The notes under the pieces: generated by a model
Seen by the model: the letters and a program-made list of their open reading frames with translations, nothing else
Database searches by the model: none
Told to the model about the DNA's origin: nothing
Shown: positions 1 to 6,679 of the stretch, in pieces
Layout of the letters: each line of letters starts with the position of its first letter
Position numbering within the stretch: position 1 is the stretch's first letter
Position numbers and translations under genes: made by a program
Origin: Candidatus Coatesiibacteriota bacterium
GTDB taxonomy: Bacteria; RBG-13-66-14
Reading direction: 5' to 3'
NCBI GenBank assembly: GCA_014728185.1
Contig: WJMB01000332.1
Coordinates: 1 to 11,484 of the forward strand
DNA: 11,484 nucleotides

Positions 1-2
1 AG

Positions 3-2543
3 CTCGACGCCCGGGGCCGCTTCGAGAACACCCTCTACGCCTTCAAGGAGTTCTTCAAGGCCCTGGCCCTGCTCCAGCCGACGCTGCTGGTCTTGGAGGA
101 CCTCCAGTGGATCGACGACGATTCGCGCGGGTTCTTCACCCAACTGCTGCGCAACATCGAGGACTACCCGCTGGGTCTGCTCGTCACCAGCCGCTTCACC
201 GACGACGGTGACCGACCCGTTCTGGAGCTCGACGCCGAGGTTCACACGGGCGAACTGACTGTGGACCAACTGCCCCGCCGAGCCGCCGAGGATTTGCTCG
301 GCGAGCTGCTCGAGGGCGAGGCCCAAGACGAGCTGCGCTCCTTCATCCTGGAGCGCACCCAGGCCAACCCCTTTTATCTGGAACAGTTCTGCCGCTTCCT
401 CCAGGAGAGCGACTACCTGGAGGAAACCCCGGAGGGCCTGCGGCTCAAGGAACGCCCCGAGGAGCTGCCCAGCGGAATCCGCGCCGTGCTGATCGCCCGG
501 CTGGACCGCCTCTCCCGGGAGCTGCGCGAGCTGGTGCAGACCGCCTCGATTCTGGGGCGCGAGTTCGAGGTCTCCGTCCTCTCGTCCATGCTGCAGGACG
601 AGAGCCTGAGCCCGCTGCTCGTCGACGGCCAGAACGAGGCCCTCTGGAACGCCCTCTCCGAGATACTCTACATCTTCAAGCACGCCCTGCTGCGCGACGC
701 CGCCTACGAGATGCAACTCGTCAAGCGCCGGCGCGAGCTGCACGCCCTGGCCGCCGAGGCCCTGCTGCGCCTTCACGGCGACTCTCCGGGCCACTACGCC
801 GAACTGGCCTACCACTACGAGCAGGCCGGAGACCTCGCCAACGCCCGCGAGTACCTGGGCAAAGCCGCCGACCATGCCCGGGGCGAGTACCATCACCGGG
901 AGGCCCTGGAGTATCTGGAGCGCCTGCTGCCCCTGCTCGAGGACGCCGGAGCGCTGCGACGTCGAAAGATCGATCGCGCCGTGATCTGGGAGGAATCGGG
1001 GAACTGGAAGGCCGCCGAGGCGTTTTACCGCGAGGATCTGGCCTGGGCCGATGAACACGGCAAGCCGACGGAGCTGGCCGAGGCCCTGGGTGACCTGGCC
1101 TTTCTGCTGACTCACCGGGGTGAACACGACGAGGCCGAGGAGCTCTACAAGCGCGGTCTGGACCTGGAACTGGGCGGCGCCGACCGGCACTACGTCGTCG
1201 ATTACCTGACCGGCCTGGGGACGATCAACTACAACCGCGGCGCCGCCGACGAGGCCCGCGGTTACTACGAGCGGGCCATCGAGCTGGCCGAGGAGCTGGG
1301 GCTCGAGAACAAAACCGCCAAGCTGCTCTCCAACATCGGCAACACCTACGTCAACCAGGGCGATCTCGAACGGGCCGCCGAGCACTACAAGCGCAGCGTG
1401 GAGCGCTGCAAAGAGCTGGAGCTGCTCCGCGACAGCATCCCGCCGATCTACAACCTGGGCGGCGTGGCCTACTTCACCGGCGATTACGCGGAAGCCATGG
1501 CCCGCTTCCGCGAGGCCCACGATCTGGCCGTGCGAGTCGGAGACAAGCGGACCATGTCGATGACCCTGGGTGGCATCGGCTCGGTTTACGCCGATCTTCA
1601 CGAATACGAGGAGTCCGAGCGGCATCACCGGGGCAAGCTAACCCTCAGCAGGGAGCTGGGCGACAAGCGCGGCATCATGTACTCCCTGGCCAACCTGGGC
1701 ATCCTGGAGTTGTACAAGAACAACCTGAGCGAAGCCCTGCGCCTGCACCGGCGCGAATTGGCCATGGCCGAGGAGATGGGCGATAAGACGGTCATCGCCA
1801 AGGCCAGCGAGCAGATCGGCAACGTGCTCTACCGCACCGGCGACCTCGCCGAGTGCGAGGAGCAATACCTGCGCGCCGTCGAAATGCAGCGAGAGACCGG
1901 CAACCAGCGCGACCTCTATCCCACCCTGCAGCAACTGGGCCGCTTTTACCAGAAACTGGGCCGTCCCGCCGAGGCCCTCGAGATCTACGACGAGGCCCTG
2001 GAAATCGCCGAGAAGATGGGCAAGCCCCGCGATCTGGGCCAGTTGCTCTGCAACCGCGCCCTGACGCTGCGCGACATGAACCGCTTCGACGAGGCCCGGG
2101 AACTGCTCAAGCGGGGCCTGGAGTATCTGTCCCAGCCCGAGTTGATCCGGGAGAGCGTCGAATGGCTGCTCCAACTGGCCGAGTTCGAATTCGAGTACGG
2201 CGAACTCTCCGCCGCCCGGGAGGCCCACACCGGCGCCGTCGAGCTCCTCGAGGGCATCGAGAAGCCGGGCGAGCTGCTGACCACGGAACGCCTGACGGCG
2301 GTGCGCCTGCTGGGAGAAACCAACCCCGAGGCCGCAACGGAGCTCTGCCGCAGCCTCCGGGAAACGATCACCGACGAGGAGCTCGGCGCCGAGGCCGCCT
2401 TCGAGCTGTTCCGGCTGACCGCCGACGAAGCTGACCGCCGCGCCGCCGTGAAGCTCTTCACCAAGTTGCACGACAAACGGCCCCTGGCCCACTTCAAGCG
2501 TCGTTTGACCCAGTTGGGCAAGCAGACGACACCCCCGGGCTAG
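3..2543 (+). CDS. AAA-type ATPase with TPR repeats (5' partial)
   Basis: The reading frame is open from the left edge, so the gene starts outside the window. A TTG at 93 lies inside the Walker B strand and is not the start. Visible residues 28-38 read LLVLEDLQWID, a Walker B strand with acidic residues, followed by a sensor-like LLVTSR. This fits the COG3899/AAA_16 predicted-ATPase (STAND-like) family; the Walker A loop must lie upstream. A winged-helix-like part follows (ARLDRLSRELRELV), then FKHALLRDAAYE, typical of the family's boundary before the TPRs. From about nt 790 to 2260 there are many roughly 40-residue TPR-like units (for example NIGNTYVNQGDLERAAEHYK). No membrane segment is visible. 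Relatives often carry an N-terminal Ser/Thr kinase or cyclase domain; whether this one does cannot be seen. Likely a cytoplasmic signalling or regulatory scaffold; ligand unknown. Family call firm, role unknown. Confidence 0.85.
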   Translation, partial: LDARGRFENTLYAFKEFFKALALLQPTLLVLEDLQWIDDDSRGFFTQLLRNIEDYPLGLLVTSRFTDDGDRPVLELDAEVHTGELTVDQLPRRAAEDLLGELLEGEAQDELRSFILERTQANPFYLEQFCRFLQESDYLEETPEGLRLKERPEELPSGIRAVLIARLDRLSRELRELVQTASILGREFEVSVLSSMLQDESLSPLLVDGQNEALWNALSEILYIFKHALLRDAAYEMQLVKRRRELHALAAEALLRLHGDSPGHYAELAYHYEQAGDLANAREYLGKAADHARGEYHHREALEYLERLLPLLEDAGALRRRKIDRAVIWEESGNWKAAEAFYREDLAWADEHGKPTELAEALGDLAFLLTHRGEHDEAEELYKRGLDLELGGADRHYVVDYLTGLGTINYNRGAADEARGYYERAIELAEELGLENKTAKLLSNIGNTYVNQGDLERAAEHYKRSVERCKELELLRDSIPPIYNLGGVAYFTGDYAEAMARFREAHDLAVRVGDKRTMSMTLGGIGSVYADLHEYEESERHHRGKLTLSRELGDKRGIMYSLANLGILELYKNNLSEALRLHRRELAMAEEMGDKTVIAKASEQIGNVLYRTGDLAECEEQYLRAVEMQRETGNQRDLYPTLQQLGRFYQKLGRPAEALEIYDEALEIAEKMGKPRDLGQLLCNRALTLRDMNRFDEARELLKRGLEYLSQPELIRESVEWLLQLAEFEFEYGELSAAREAHTGAVELLEGIEKPGELLTTERLTAVRLLGETNPEAATELCRSLRETITDEELGAEAAFELFRLTADEADRRAAVKLFTKLHDKRPLAHFKRRLTQLGKQTTPPG

Positions 2544-2958
2544 GTCGGCGCGTCGGCCGTATCCATTATGGGATCATCGCGCCAAACTGGACCATCCTTG
2601 AGCGGGATCAACAGCCTCCGGATTCAAGTGGCACTAAAAGACAGACGAGGTAGATCGCCCCAAATCGGCAGCATGACAGTGTCACTTAACGAAGCTGTAA
2701 AGCACTGATTGACAATCCGTCGGCTAGTTATGCCTGTCCCAGTACGAGCGATAATCCCTCCCTCGATCAAAACTGGAAGGCATGGGCGACACGACCGATA
2801 CCCGGCTCCAGGTATCGTCCAAGGGAGGGTAACCCGGTGTGACCACGCGACAGACCGCTCATCGACAGGGCTGACGGCTTGCGGCGGAGCCTCCGCTCTC
2901 CACGACTTCAATCAGCCGTTCCTCAATCAATCCCGCGACTCGCTCGCACCACAAGCGA
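2544..2958. other. Intergenic region between convergent genes, nested hairpins
   Basis: No convincing gene lies here; the short open frames on both strands are low-complexity and resemble no family I know. The stretch is less GC-rich than the genes. It holds a nested inverted repeat: outer 8-bp arms CCCTCCCT (2756-2763) and AGGGAGGG (2822-2829) enclose an inner 7-bp stem CGATACC/GGTATCG (2796-2802 and 2811-2817, 8-nt loop). This could be a structured RNA or 3' UTR of the upstream TPR gene, but nothing identifies it. I see no U-rich terminator right after the TPR gene stop. Confidence 0.4.
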
Positions 2959-2987
2959 GGACCAGGCCCCGCGGGGCCTGGTCCTTT
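2959..2987. terminator. Palindromic hairpin between convergent genes, probable terminator
   Basis: Positions 2959-2984 are a perfect 26-bp palindrome (GGACCAGGCCCC, GC, GGGGCCTGGTCC) followed by TTTAT on the + strand. It lies 44 bp past the racemase stop codon (read on -) and about 415 bp past the TPR gene stop (read on +). The stem is strong in both directions, but the T run is short on + and nearly absent on -. It probably ends transcription of the racemase operon and may act both ways. Confidence 0.6.
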
Positions 2988-3028
2988 ATCATCTTCAAGC
3001 TCGTCACCGGCTCATCGGCATATCACTC

Positions 3029-4123
3029 TCAGACCACCCGCTTCTCAACGAACTTGGAGTGCATCAGCCGGGCCACCCCCATGTAGTCCGGGGTGAAGCT
3101 CATCGTCCCGCCCTCGTGCAGGCGAGACCTGCCGCTCCGGGTCTTGTTGTCGCCCACGTTGTAGACGGTCATGTCCGAGGTGGTGCCCGCGAACTCGGCC
3201 TGGCCGTACTTGGGAGTGATGTTGTCGGGGTTGACATCGACGATGCCGAAGTCCAGCACCGCGCGGTACTGGTGCATCTCCTGATCTTCATCTATCTCGG
3301 CGGTGTGCCCCACGTTGCCCTCGCCAATGTTGCCCTGGGGCACGTTGGGCTTGAGCTCCAGCTCCAGTACATTGGCCAGGAACTCGAAGGTGTCGGTGGA
3401 CAGATCGCGGAAGCGCTTGGAGTTGAGGGGCGACTTGCCCAGAAAGGCCGTCTCGCCGATGCGGAAATGATTGACACCGCCGGGGATCTTCTGCCGGCTG
3501 AGCAGGGGCAGGGTGATCGAGCTGCCCCCGGAGACCAGTTGCAGACGGATGTTGAACTTGAGCTCGAGGAGCTGAAGGTAGAGGCAGAGCTGGATCAGCT
3601 TGTCGTAGGTCGGCTCGACGCCGTACATACAACCCAGGTTCGAGCCGATGCCGATGATCTCGATGTGCTCCATCCCCAGCACGGCCTCGTAGAAATCGTA
3701 GATGTTCTCGCGGATGACCCCCTCGCGCAGCTCGCCCATCTCGATCATCACGATGATGCGGTGGCGCCGGCCCTGGCGGCCGGCGGCTTCGTTGAGGGCG
3801 GCGATGGCCTCGAAGGAGGTGTTGAGCGAGATGTCAGCGTAGCGGACGACCTTGTCGGCCAGCTTGACCGGAGGCGGCTTGATATACATCGTCACCAGCT
3901 CCGGATAGAGCTGCTTGATCGTGCGCAGTCCCGAAAGGCGGGAGTCGGCCACCGAGTGCAGCCTGCTGATGATCGGATCACCCAGGATGCGCTTGAGCGA
4001 CTCGCGGTGGCCGCTGAGCAACTTGATCACCAGGGTCCAGTGGATATCCCGGCCCTCGAGGTAACGCCCCAACTTGCGGATGTTACCCAGGATCTTGTCG
4101 GACTTGATCCGCAGCGTGGCCAT
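3029..4123 (-). CDS. Alanine/ornithine racemase family PLP-dependent enzyme
   Basis: A 364-aa protein of the COG3457 predicted amino-acid racemase family (fold-type III PLP enzymes, which includes clostridial ornithine racemase). The expected PLP Schiff-base lysine is Lys34 in LVIKLLSGH. Other family landmarks are the ADSRL segment (59-63), EMGELREG (128-135), GIGSNLGC (158-165), SGGSS (198-202) and RIGE (221-224), the last two probably at the PLP phosphate pocket. The C-terminal beta domain (TTSDMTVYNVGD, about 314-325) is also typical. Length is normal. The ATG follows the TAG of the upstream acetyltransferase gene with no gap, and a GGAG lies 6 nt before it inside that gene, so translation is probably coupled. 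It likely interconverts L and D forms of an amino acid; whether alanine, ornithine or another substrate cannot be read from sequence. Family call firm, substrate unknown. Confidence 0.88.
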   Translation of the reverse strand: MATLRIKSDKILGNIRKLGRYLEGRDIHWTLVIKLLSGHRESLKRILGDPIISRLHSVADSRLSGLRTIKQLYPELVTMYIKPPPVKLADKVVRYADISLNTSFEAIAALNEAAGRQGRRHRIIVMIEMGELREGVIRENIYDFYEAVLGMEHIEIIGIGSNLGCMYGVEPTYDKLIQLCLYLQLLELKFNIRLQLVSGGSSITLPLLSRQKIPGGVNHFRIGETAFLGKSPLNSKRFRDLSTDTFEFLANVLELELKPNVPQGNIGEGNVGHTAEIDEDQEMHQYRAVLDFGIVDVNPDNITPKYGQAEFAGTTSDMTVYNVGDNKTRSGRSRLHEGGTMSFTPDYMGVARLMHSKFVEKRVV

Positions 4124-4582
4124 CTATGCTCCGTTCTGCGGACCCTCGAAGCGCATCTCCTTGTACTTGTCGGTCAGGCCGACGCGCTTGTAGAGCCGCA
4201 CCGCAGGGTTGTCCCGCTCGACGTGGAGCTTGAAATCACCGCCGGTCTCCTCGACGCTGCGGTCCATCAACTTGCCGCCAAGGCCCCGCCCTCGGCTCTC
4301 GGGGCGCACCGCGATGTAGACCAGCACGTACTGAGGAATGTAGCCGCCCATCCCGGTGTCATTCATCACCACGGCGCCGACGAGTTCGCCCTCGAGATGA
4401 CCCAACAGGACGAAACCGCCGCGACCGGCGTCCTTCGAGAAAGCGTAATCCACCGCCGCCGCGATCTGCTCCTCGGGGTCGGCGAAGCGGTCCAGAGCGT
4501 GGTGCATGAAGGCGACGAAGGAATCCTTGGCGATGTGGCGCTCGAGTTCTTCCTGGCTGTCGACGCGGGTGATCTGCAACAA
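4124..4582 (-). CDS. GNAT family N-acetyltransferase
   Basis: A 152-aa single-domain GNAT protein. Motif A is clear: beta strand VLVYIAVRP (86-94), then the acetyl-CoA pyrophosphate loop RGRGLGG (97-103). Motif B is NPAVRLYKRVGL (125-136) with the usual asparagine and tyrosine (Tyr131). The start is TTG at 4582, immediately followed by a second TTG codon; AAAGGA lies 8 nt upstream of the first TTG, and no ATG fits better. It is the first gene of a two-gene operon; its TAG abuts the ATG of the PLP racemase, which suggests they act on the same or related substrates, for example N-acetylation of a D- or L-amino acid. That link is inference from position. A shared leader motif and a sigma-54-like inverted repeat lie upstream. 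The acceptor substrate is unknown. Confidence 0.85.
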   Translation of the reverse strand: MLQITRVDSQEELERHIAKDSFVAFMHHALDRFADPEEQIAAAVDYAFSKDAGRGGFVLLGHLEGELVGAVVMNDTGMGGYIPQYVLVYIAVRPESRGRGLGGKLMDRSVEETGGDFKLHVERDNPAVRLYKRVGLTDKYKEMRFEGPQNGA

Positions 4583-4602
4583 AACGGGTGTCCTTTCCGG
4601 TT

Positions 4603-4616
4603 TTCAGGTTGGTTCA
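4603..4616 (-). promoter_or_regulatory. Conserved 5' leader motif, acetyltransferase copy
   Basis: Read on the - strand this is TGAACCAACCTGAA, ending 20 nt before the TTG start of the acetyltransferase gene. The same sequence with one change (TGAACCAACCTCAA) sits 19 nt before the start of the AIM24 gene at 7351, and a looser AACCAGCCT lies before the other AIM24 gene. Function unknown; it could be an operator, an RNA-protein site, or a shared ancestral leader. Confidence 0.4.
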
Positions 4617-4701
4617 AAGGTCGGCGGCGGGTCGTCTCTAGCCTACCGGCTTGCCCCGGGGCCACGGCGGCCCGCGAACCGTCCCGCTCCACGAGGGCGG
4701 A

Positions 4702-4783
4702 GGCTTTGGCACGTTTCTTGCAGCAGGCGGGGCGGCCTTCAGCCCGGGCGCTGCTTGGCCTCCGCAAGAAACGTGCCAAAGCC
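4702..4783. repeat. Long inverted repeat, copy 1, with sigma-54-like cores
   Basis: Left arm 4702-4721 and right arm 4764-4783 are perfect 20-bp reverse complements around a 42-bp loop. Each arm contains TTTGGCACGTTTCTTGC, and the same 17-bp core appears in both arms of a second copy at 8986-9068. The loops share little sequence, so the arms are what is conserved. Position 3 of the arm differs between copies (C here, T there) and its partner in the other arm changes to match. In the loop, AGCAG (4722-4726) can pair with CTGCT (4751-4755) and extend the stem. It could be a dispersed mobile palindrome, an RNA hairpin, or a regulatory site. Confidence 0.8.
4764..4780 (-). promoter_or_regulatory. 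Candidate sigma-54 promoter facing the acetyltransferase
   Basis: Read on the - strand the right arm of the inverted repeat gives TTGGCACG, four bases, TTGC: an exact match to the invariant parts of the sigma-54 -24/-12 consensus (YTGGCACG-N4-TTGC). Transcription would start near 4753, about 170 nt before the acetyltransferase start. The left arm gives the same match on the + strand, pointing the other way, so the two would converge. The match may instead be a by-product of a repeat family. No enhancer site was identified. Confidence 0.35.
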
Positions 4784-4960
4784 GGGCCCGGGCTCGGGTA
4801 TCGCGCGCCGGTGGCTGCGCGCTGGGATAAGCAGAAAAGGGCGGGAAGACAAAAAGTGATGATTTTTCACATAGTTAAGCATGTTAAGTTTACTATGCGC
4901 CGGCGGGGAAGTCAAATCCGACTCGGGGAGCGCACCGGGATGGGGTCCACCGCGGTACGG

Positions 4961-4988
4961 GAAAACCGGGAGGCGGGCCTCCCGGTTT
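4961..4988 (-). terminator. Intrinsic terminator of AIM24 gene 1
   Basis: An 11-bp perfect stem (AAACCGGGAGG at 4963-4973, CCTCCCGGTTT at 4978-4988) with a 4-nt loop. On the - strand it ends in CCGGTTTTCCC, a short U-tract. It starts 31 nt past the TAA of the AIM24 gene at 5019, the usual spot for a rho-independent terminator. Confidence 0.75.
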
Positions 4989-5018
4989 AGGTTCGGTCCA
5001 GGCTGGATAGAGGGTCGC

Positions 5019-5678
5019 TTACTTGCGGCCCATCATCAGGAACATCATCGGGTTGCGGGTCTGGATCCAGACGCGTCCGGGACCGGAGAAGCGGCAGACG
5101 AAGCCCTCGCCGGAGAAGAACAGAGACTTCAAGCCGCGGGAGACCTTGGTGATCTTGAAGTTGCAGCTCTCATCGAAGGCGACGATGTGGCCGGTGTCGA
5201 CGACGTACTCCTGGCCCTCGCCCAGCTCGACCATGTGCACGGCGCCGTAAGCCGACAGGAACACATCGCCGTGGCCCTTGATCTTCAACAGGAAGAGCCC
5301 CTCGCCGGAGAAGAACATCCGCCCGCCGCCGAACTTGGTGTCGATCTCGATATCGCCGTGGTCGAAGATGTAGGCGCCGGACTGGGCCATCACGGTGTTG
5401 CCGGCCATCTGGAGCTGGATGACGTCGCCGGGGTAGGGCGGGGCGAAGGTGACCTCGCCGCCGTCGGCGCCGGCGGTGAAGGTGTTCTGGAAGAAACTCT
5501 CGCCGCCGACCATCGAACGCAATATGGACTTGCCGAAGCCACCGCGGCCCTTGGTCTTCATCTCCATGTCCGCCGACATGCTGACCATAGCGCCAGCCTC
5601 GGCGGTGACCTCCTCGCCGGGGTTCATCATGACCTTGGCCAGGGTGAAATTGGGTCGATAGAGCAGGTCGTAGTTCAT
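5019..5678 (-). CDS. AIM24 family protein (TIGR00266), copy 1
   Basis: A 219-aa protein of the AIM24/DUF124 family, a beta-rich fold related to yeast mitochondrial Aim24; its bacterial role is not established. Family landmarks: an early EEVTAEAGAMVSMS segment (about 22-35), a glycine-rich middle (GGESFFQNTFTAG), a sheet region GEGLFLLKIKGHGDVFLSAYG, GQEYVVDTGHIVAF, and the closing GPGRVWIQTRNP. There is no signal peptide or membrane segment. Length is normal. The ATG has a GAGGGGG SD 6 nt upstream. It has its own promoter and terminator, so it is probably monocistronic. It is roughly 80-85% identical by eye to the copy at 6680-7351, indicating a recent duplication or gene conversion. The tails diverge after RNP: this copy ends MMFLMMGRK. 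Confidence 0.9.
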   Translation of the reverse strand: MNYDLLYRPNFTLAKVMMNPGEEVTAEAGAMVSMSADMEMKTKGRGGFGKSILRSMVGGESFFQNTFTAGADGGEVTFAPPYPGDVIQLQMAGNTVMAQSGAYIFDHGDIEIDTKFGGGRMFFSGEGLFLLKIKGHGDVFLSAYGAVHMVELGEGQEYVVDTGHIVAFDESCNFKITKVSRGLKSLFFSGEGFVCRFSGPGRVWIQTRNPMMFLMMGRK

Positions 5679-5705
5679 ACCGGTCCCCCTCGGTAAGGTA
5701 GCTGG

Positions 5706-5717
5706 TTAGGCTGGTTT
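5706..5717 (-). promoter_or_regulatory. Leader motif, AIM24 copy 1 (diverged)
   Basis: On the - strand this reads AAACCAGCCTAA, 27 nt before the ATG. It aligns with AACCAACCT in the leaders of AIM24 copy 2 and the acetyltransferase. It is the weakest of the three matches (8 of 9 core bases). Confidence 0.3.
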
Positions 5718-5760
5718 GATAATAGAAAGTGTTGAGAATGGGGCATCGTAGCCTAGTAGT

Positions 5761-5789
5761 ATTATAGCCGGGGCGGTGCTAAGTTCCAA
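5761..5789 (-). promoter_or_regulatory. Sigma-70-like promoter of AIM24 copy 1
   Basis: On the - strand: TTGGAA (5789-5784), 17-bp spacer, TATAAT (5766-5761). The -10 is perfect and the -35 matches 4 of 6. Transcription would start near 5754, giving a leader of about 75 nt, close to the leader predicted for the paralogous gene. Confidence 0.65.
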
Positions 5790-5819
5790 GGGTGAAGGAC
5801 GGACGATGCCGCAAATATA

Positions 5820-6059
5820 TCAACAGTACCCTCCCCTGACGATGTAAATGTCCGTCTGTCCATCGACCATCCTGGTGAAAACGACGTACTCATCCCAGGC
5901 GCAGAGGTCTTGTTCGACAATAGTACTTAGTAATTGATAATGGATTATTCATTATAATATAGTTCGGCACAAATCAGGGTCGATATCGAAAGGTTCACCA
6001 AGCAGGCCTTCACTGTTAGGGCGCGTCCGGCTTTGATCCCGATACAATGATACGAGGTC
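5820..6059 (-). pseudogene. Possible remnant of a PD40/TolB-like beta-propeller gene
   Basis: One - strand frame from 6059 to the TGA at 5820-5822 reads protein-like on both sides of two adjacent stop codons (TAA TGA, 5954-5949). The upstream piece includes SLYRDQ and SEGLLGEPFDIDPD; the downstream piece includes CAWDEYVVFTRMVDGQ and TDIYIVR. WDEYVVF followed by DGQTDIYIV resembles a WD40-like PD40 blade (an 'aWSPDG..ivFts..dG..dIYvv' pattern), and GEPFDI resembles the inter-blade segment. Another - strand piece near 6500-6575 (CVPCSDRILFANF) could be an earlier blade. With this base composition open runs of 35-43 codons are not rare, so the call rests on motif resemblance only. It could be chance. 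Confidence 0.3.
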
Positions 6060-6203
6060 TTATTACTTGTTAATGATGCAGTTATAGGTCGAGTGACAAT
6101 CGGATGATCGTTACCTGCAAGCTACTAGGCAGGGCAGGTTATCCACCGAGCACCCCCCTTTTTGGCCGTCACTTTTTGACTGCTTCCAAGTTACAGATAT
6201 TTT

Positions 6204-6227
6204 GGATAGGGATCGAATACCCTATCC
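6204..6227. repeat. Hairpin, 8-bp stem
   Basis: GGATAGGG (6204-6211) and CCCTATCC (6220-6227) form a perfect 8-bp inverted repeat with an 8-nt loop. It overlaps by two bases a second inverted repeat, CCGGACC (6226-6232) with GGTCCGG (6254-6260), so the two stems stack side by side or compete at their junction. There is no T run, so a terminator is unlikely. Confidence 0.5.
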
Positions 6228-6366
6228 GGACCGAATTGTGATTATAACCAGCTGGTCCGGGATCGTGTGTGATGCCACTTTTATCAGCGCGCTTGTCTTT
6301 ACTCTGACAGCAAAGGCTATTGACTCTTATGTGCTGGAATAACAGGCAATAAGGGCACTCTAAACG

Positions 6367-6391
6367 AATGCTTGGTCAATAATCAAGCATT
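6367..6391. repeat. Hairpin, 8-bp stem
   Basis: AATGCTTG (6367-6374) and CAAGCATT (6384-6391) are perfect reverse complements around a 9-nt loop. It lies in the AT-richer spacer. Role unknown; it could be a protein-binding palindrome or part of a structured RNA. Confidence 0.45.
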
Positions 6392-6464
6392 TCCGGGAAG
6401 TGAATAACAGCCCGACAAGGCGCTCCCAATCAGCCTGATTTGGTCCGATCAAGTTCCATGATGC

Positions 6465-6494
6465 CTTCTGATAATACACGCACATTATCAGAAG
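6465..6494. repeat. Hairpin, 11-bp stem
   Basis: CTTCTGATAAT (6465-6475) and ATTATCAGAAG (6484-6494) form a perfect 11-bp inverted repeat with an 8-nt loop. It is the longest palindrome in the spacer. With no T-tract on either side it does not look like a terminator. The symmetry would suit a dimeric DNA-binding protein or a mobile palindrome. Confidence 0.55.
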
Positions 6495-6615
6495 TTAGCA
6501 AACAGAATCCGGTCCGAACAGGGTACACAATCCCCCACTCCAATACGCTGGATGCACTCAAATGGCGCCAATATGTTATTCTATATTAAGACTCTAACAC
6601 ATGCACTTACAGAGA

Positions 6616-6635
6616 GGGGCGGCCCGGGCCGCCCC
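6616..6635 (-). terminator. GC palindrome after AIM24 copy 2, probable terminator
   Basis: GGGGCGGC, CCGG, GCCGCCCC is a 20-bp perfect palindrome 44 bp past the AIM24 copy 2 stop codon (- strand). It would fold as an 8-bp stem with a 4-nt loop. No real U-tract follows (TCTCTGT), so efficiency is uncertain. Confidence 0.55.
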
Positions 6636-6679
6636 GTCATCAATCGTCGGAAACCGCGTCGAACCGGTGGTCAGGCGGC

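Larger units (their letters stand above)
4583..5018. other. Intergenic region upstream of acetyltransferase operon
   Basis: No gene is supported. From low to high coordinates it holds the acetyltransferase leader with its shared motif, a long inverted repeat (4702-4783), an AT-rich patch at about 4845-4897 with a 6-bp inverted repeat (CATAGT at 4870-4875, ACTATG at 4892-4897), and the terminator of the AIM24 gene. No good sigma-70 promoter for the acetyltransferase was found. Confidence 0.5.
5790..6615. other. AT-richer noncoding spacer between AIM24 paralogs
   Basis: About 0.8 kb without an intact gene on either strand. Base composition departs sharply from the neighbours: 48 of 120 bases are G or C in 5881-6000 by my count, against a clear GC majority in the genes. 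It contains at least four short perfect inverted repeats and, at 5820-6059 on the - strand, fragments resembling a decayed beta-propeller gene. It may be imported or decaying DNA inserted between the two AIM24 genes. Confidence 0.6.

Noticed and set aside
93..95. TTG at 93 as the start of the ATPase/TPR gene
   Set aside because: The frame is open to the window edge and the upstream residues (LLQPTLLV) complete the Walker B strand, so the gene begins outside the window.
2735..2760. CAGTACGAG resembling a 23S rRNA segment
   Set aside because: Only nine bases match and the flanks are unlike rRNA; no rRNA or tRNA gene was found in the window.
2879..4990. A 703-codon + strand open frame and similar long frames opposite real genes
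   Set aside because: It lies antisense to the racemase and acetyltransferase, whose proteins have clear family motifs; high GC makes long antisense open frames common. The same applies to the 671-codon - strand frame opposite truB-ribF (9168-11183).
5934..5958. TTGATA and TATAAT on the + strand in the spacer
   Set aside because: The spacing is only 13 bp and no + strand gene follows; in AT-rich DNA a lone TATAAT is weak evidence.
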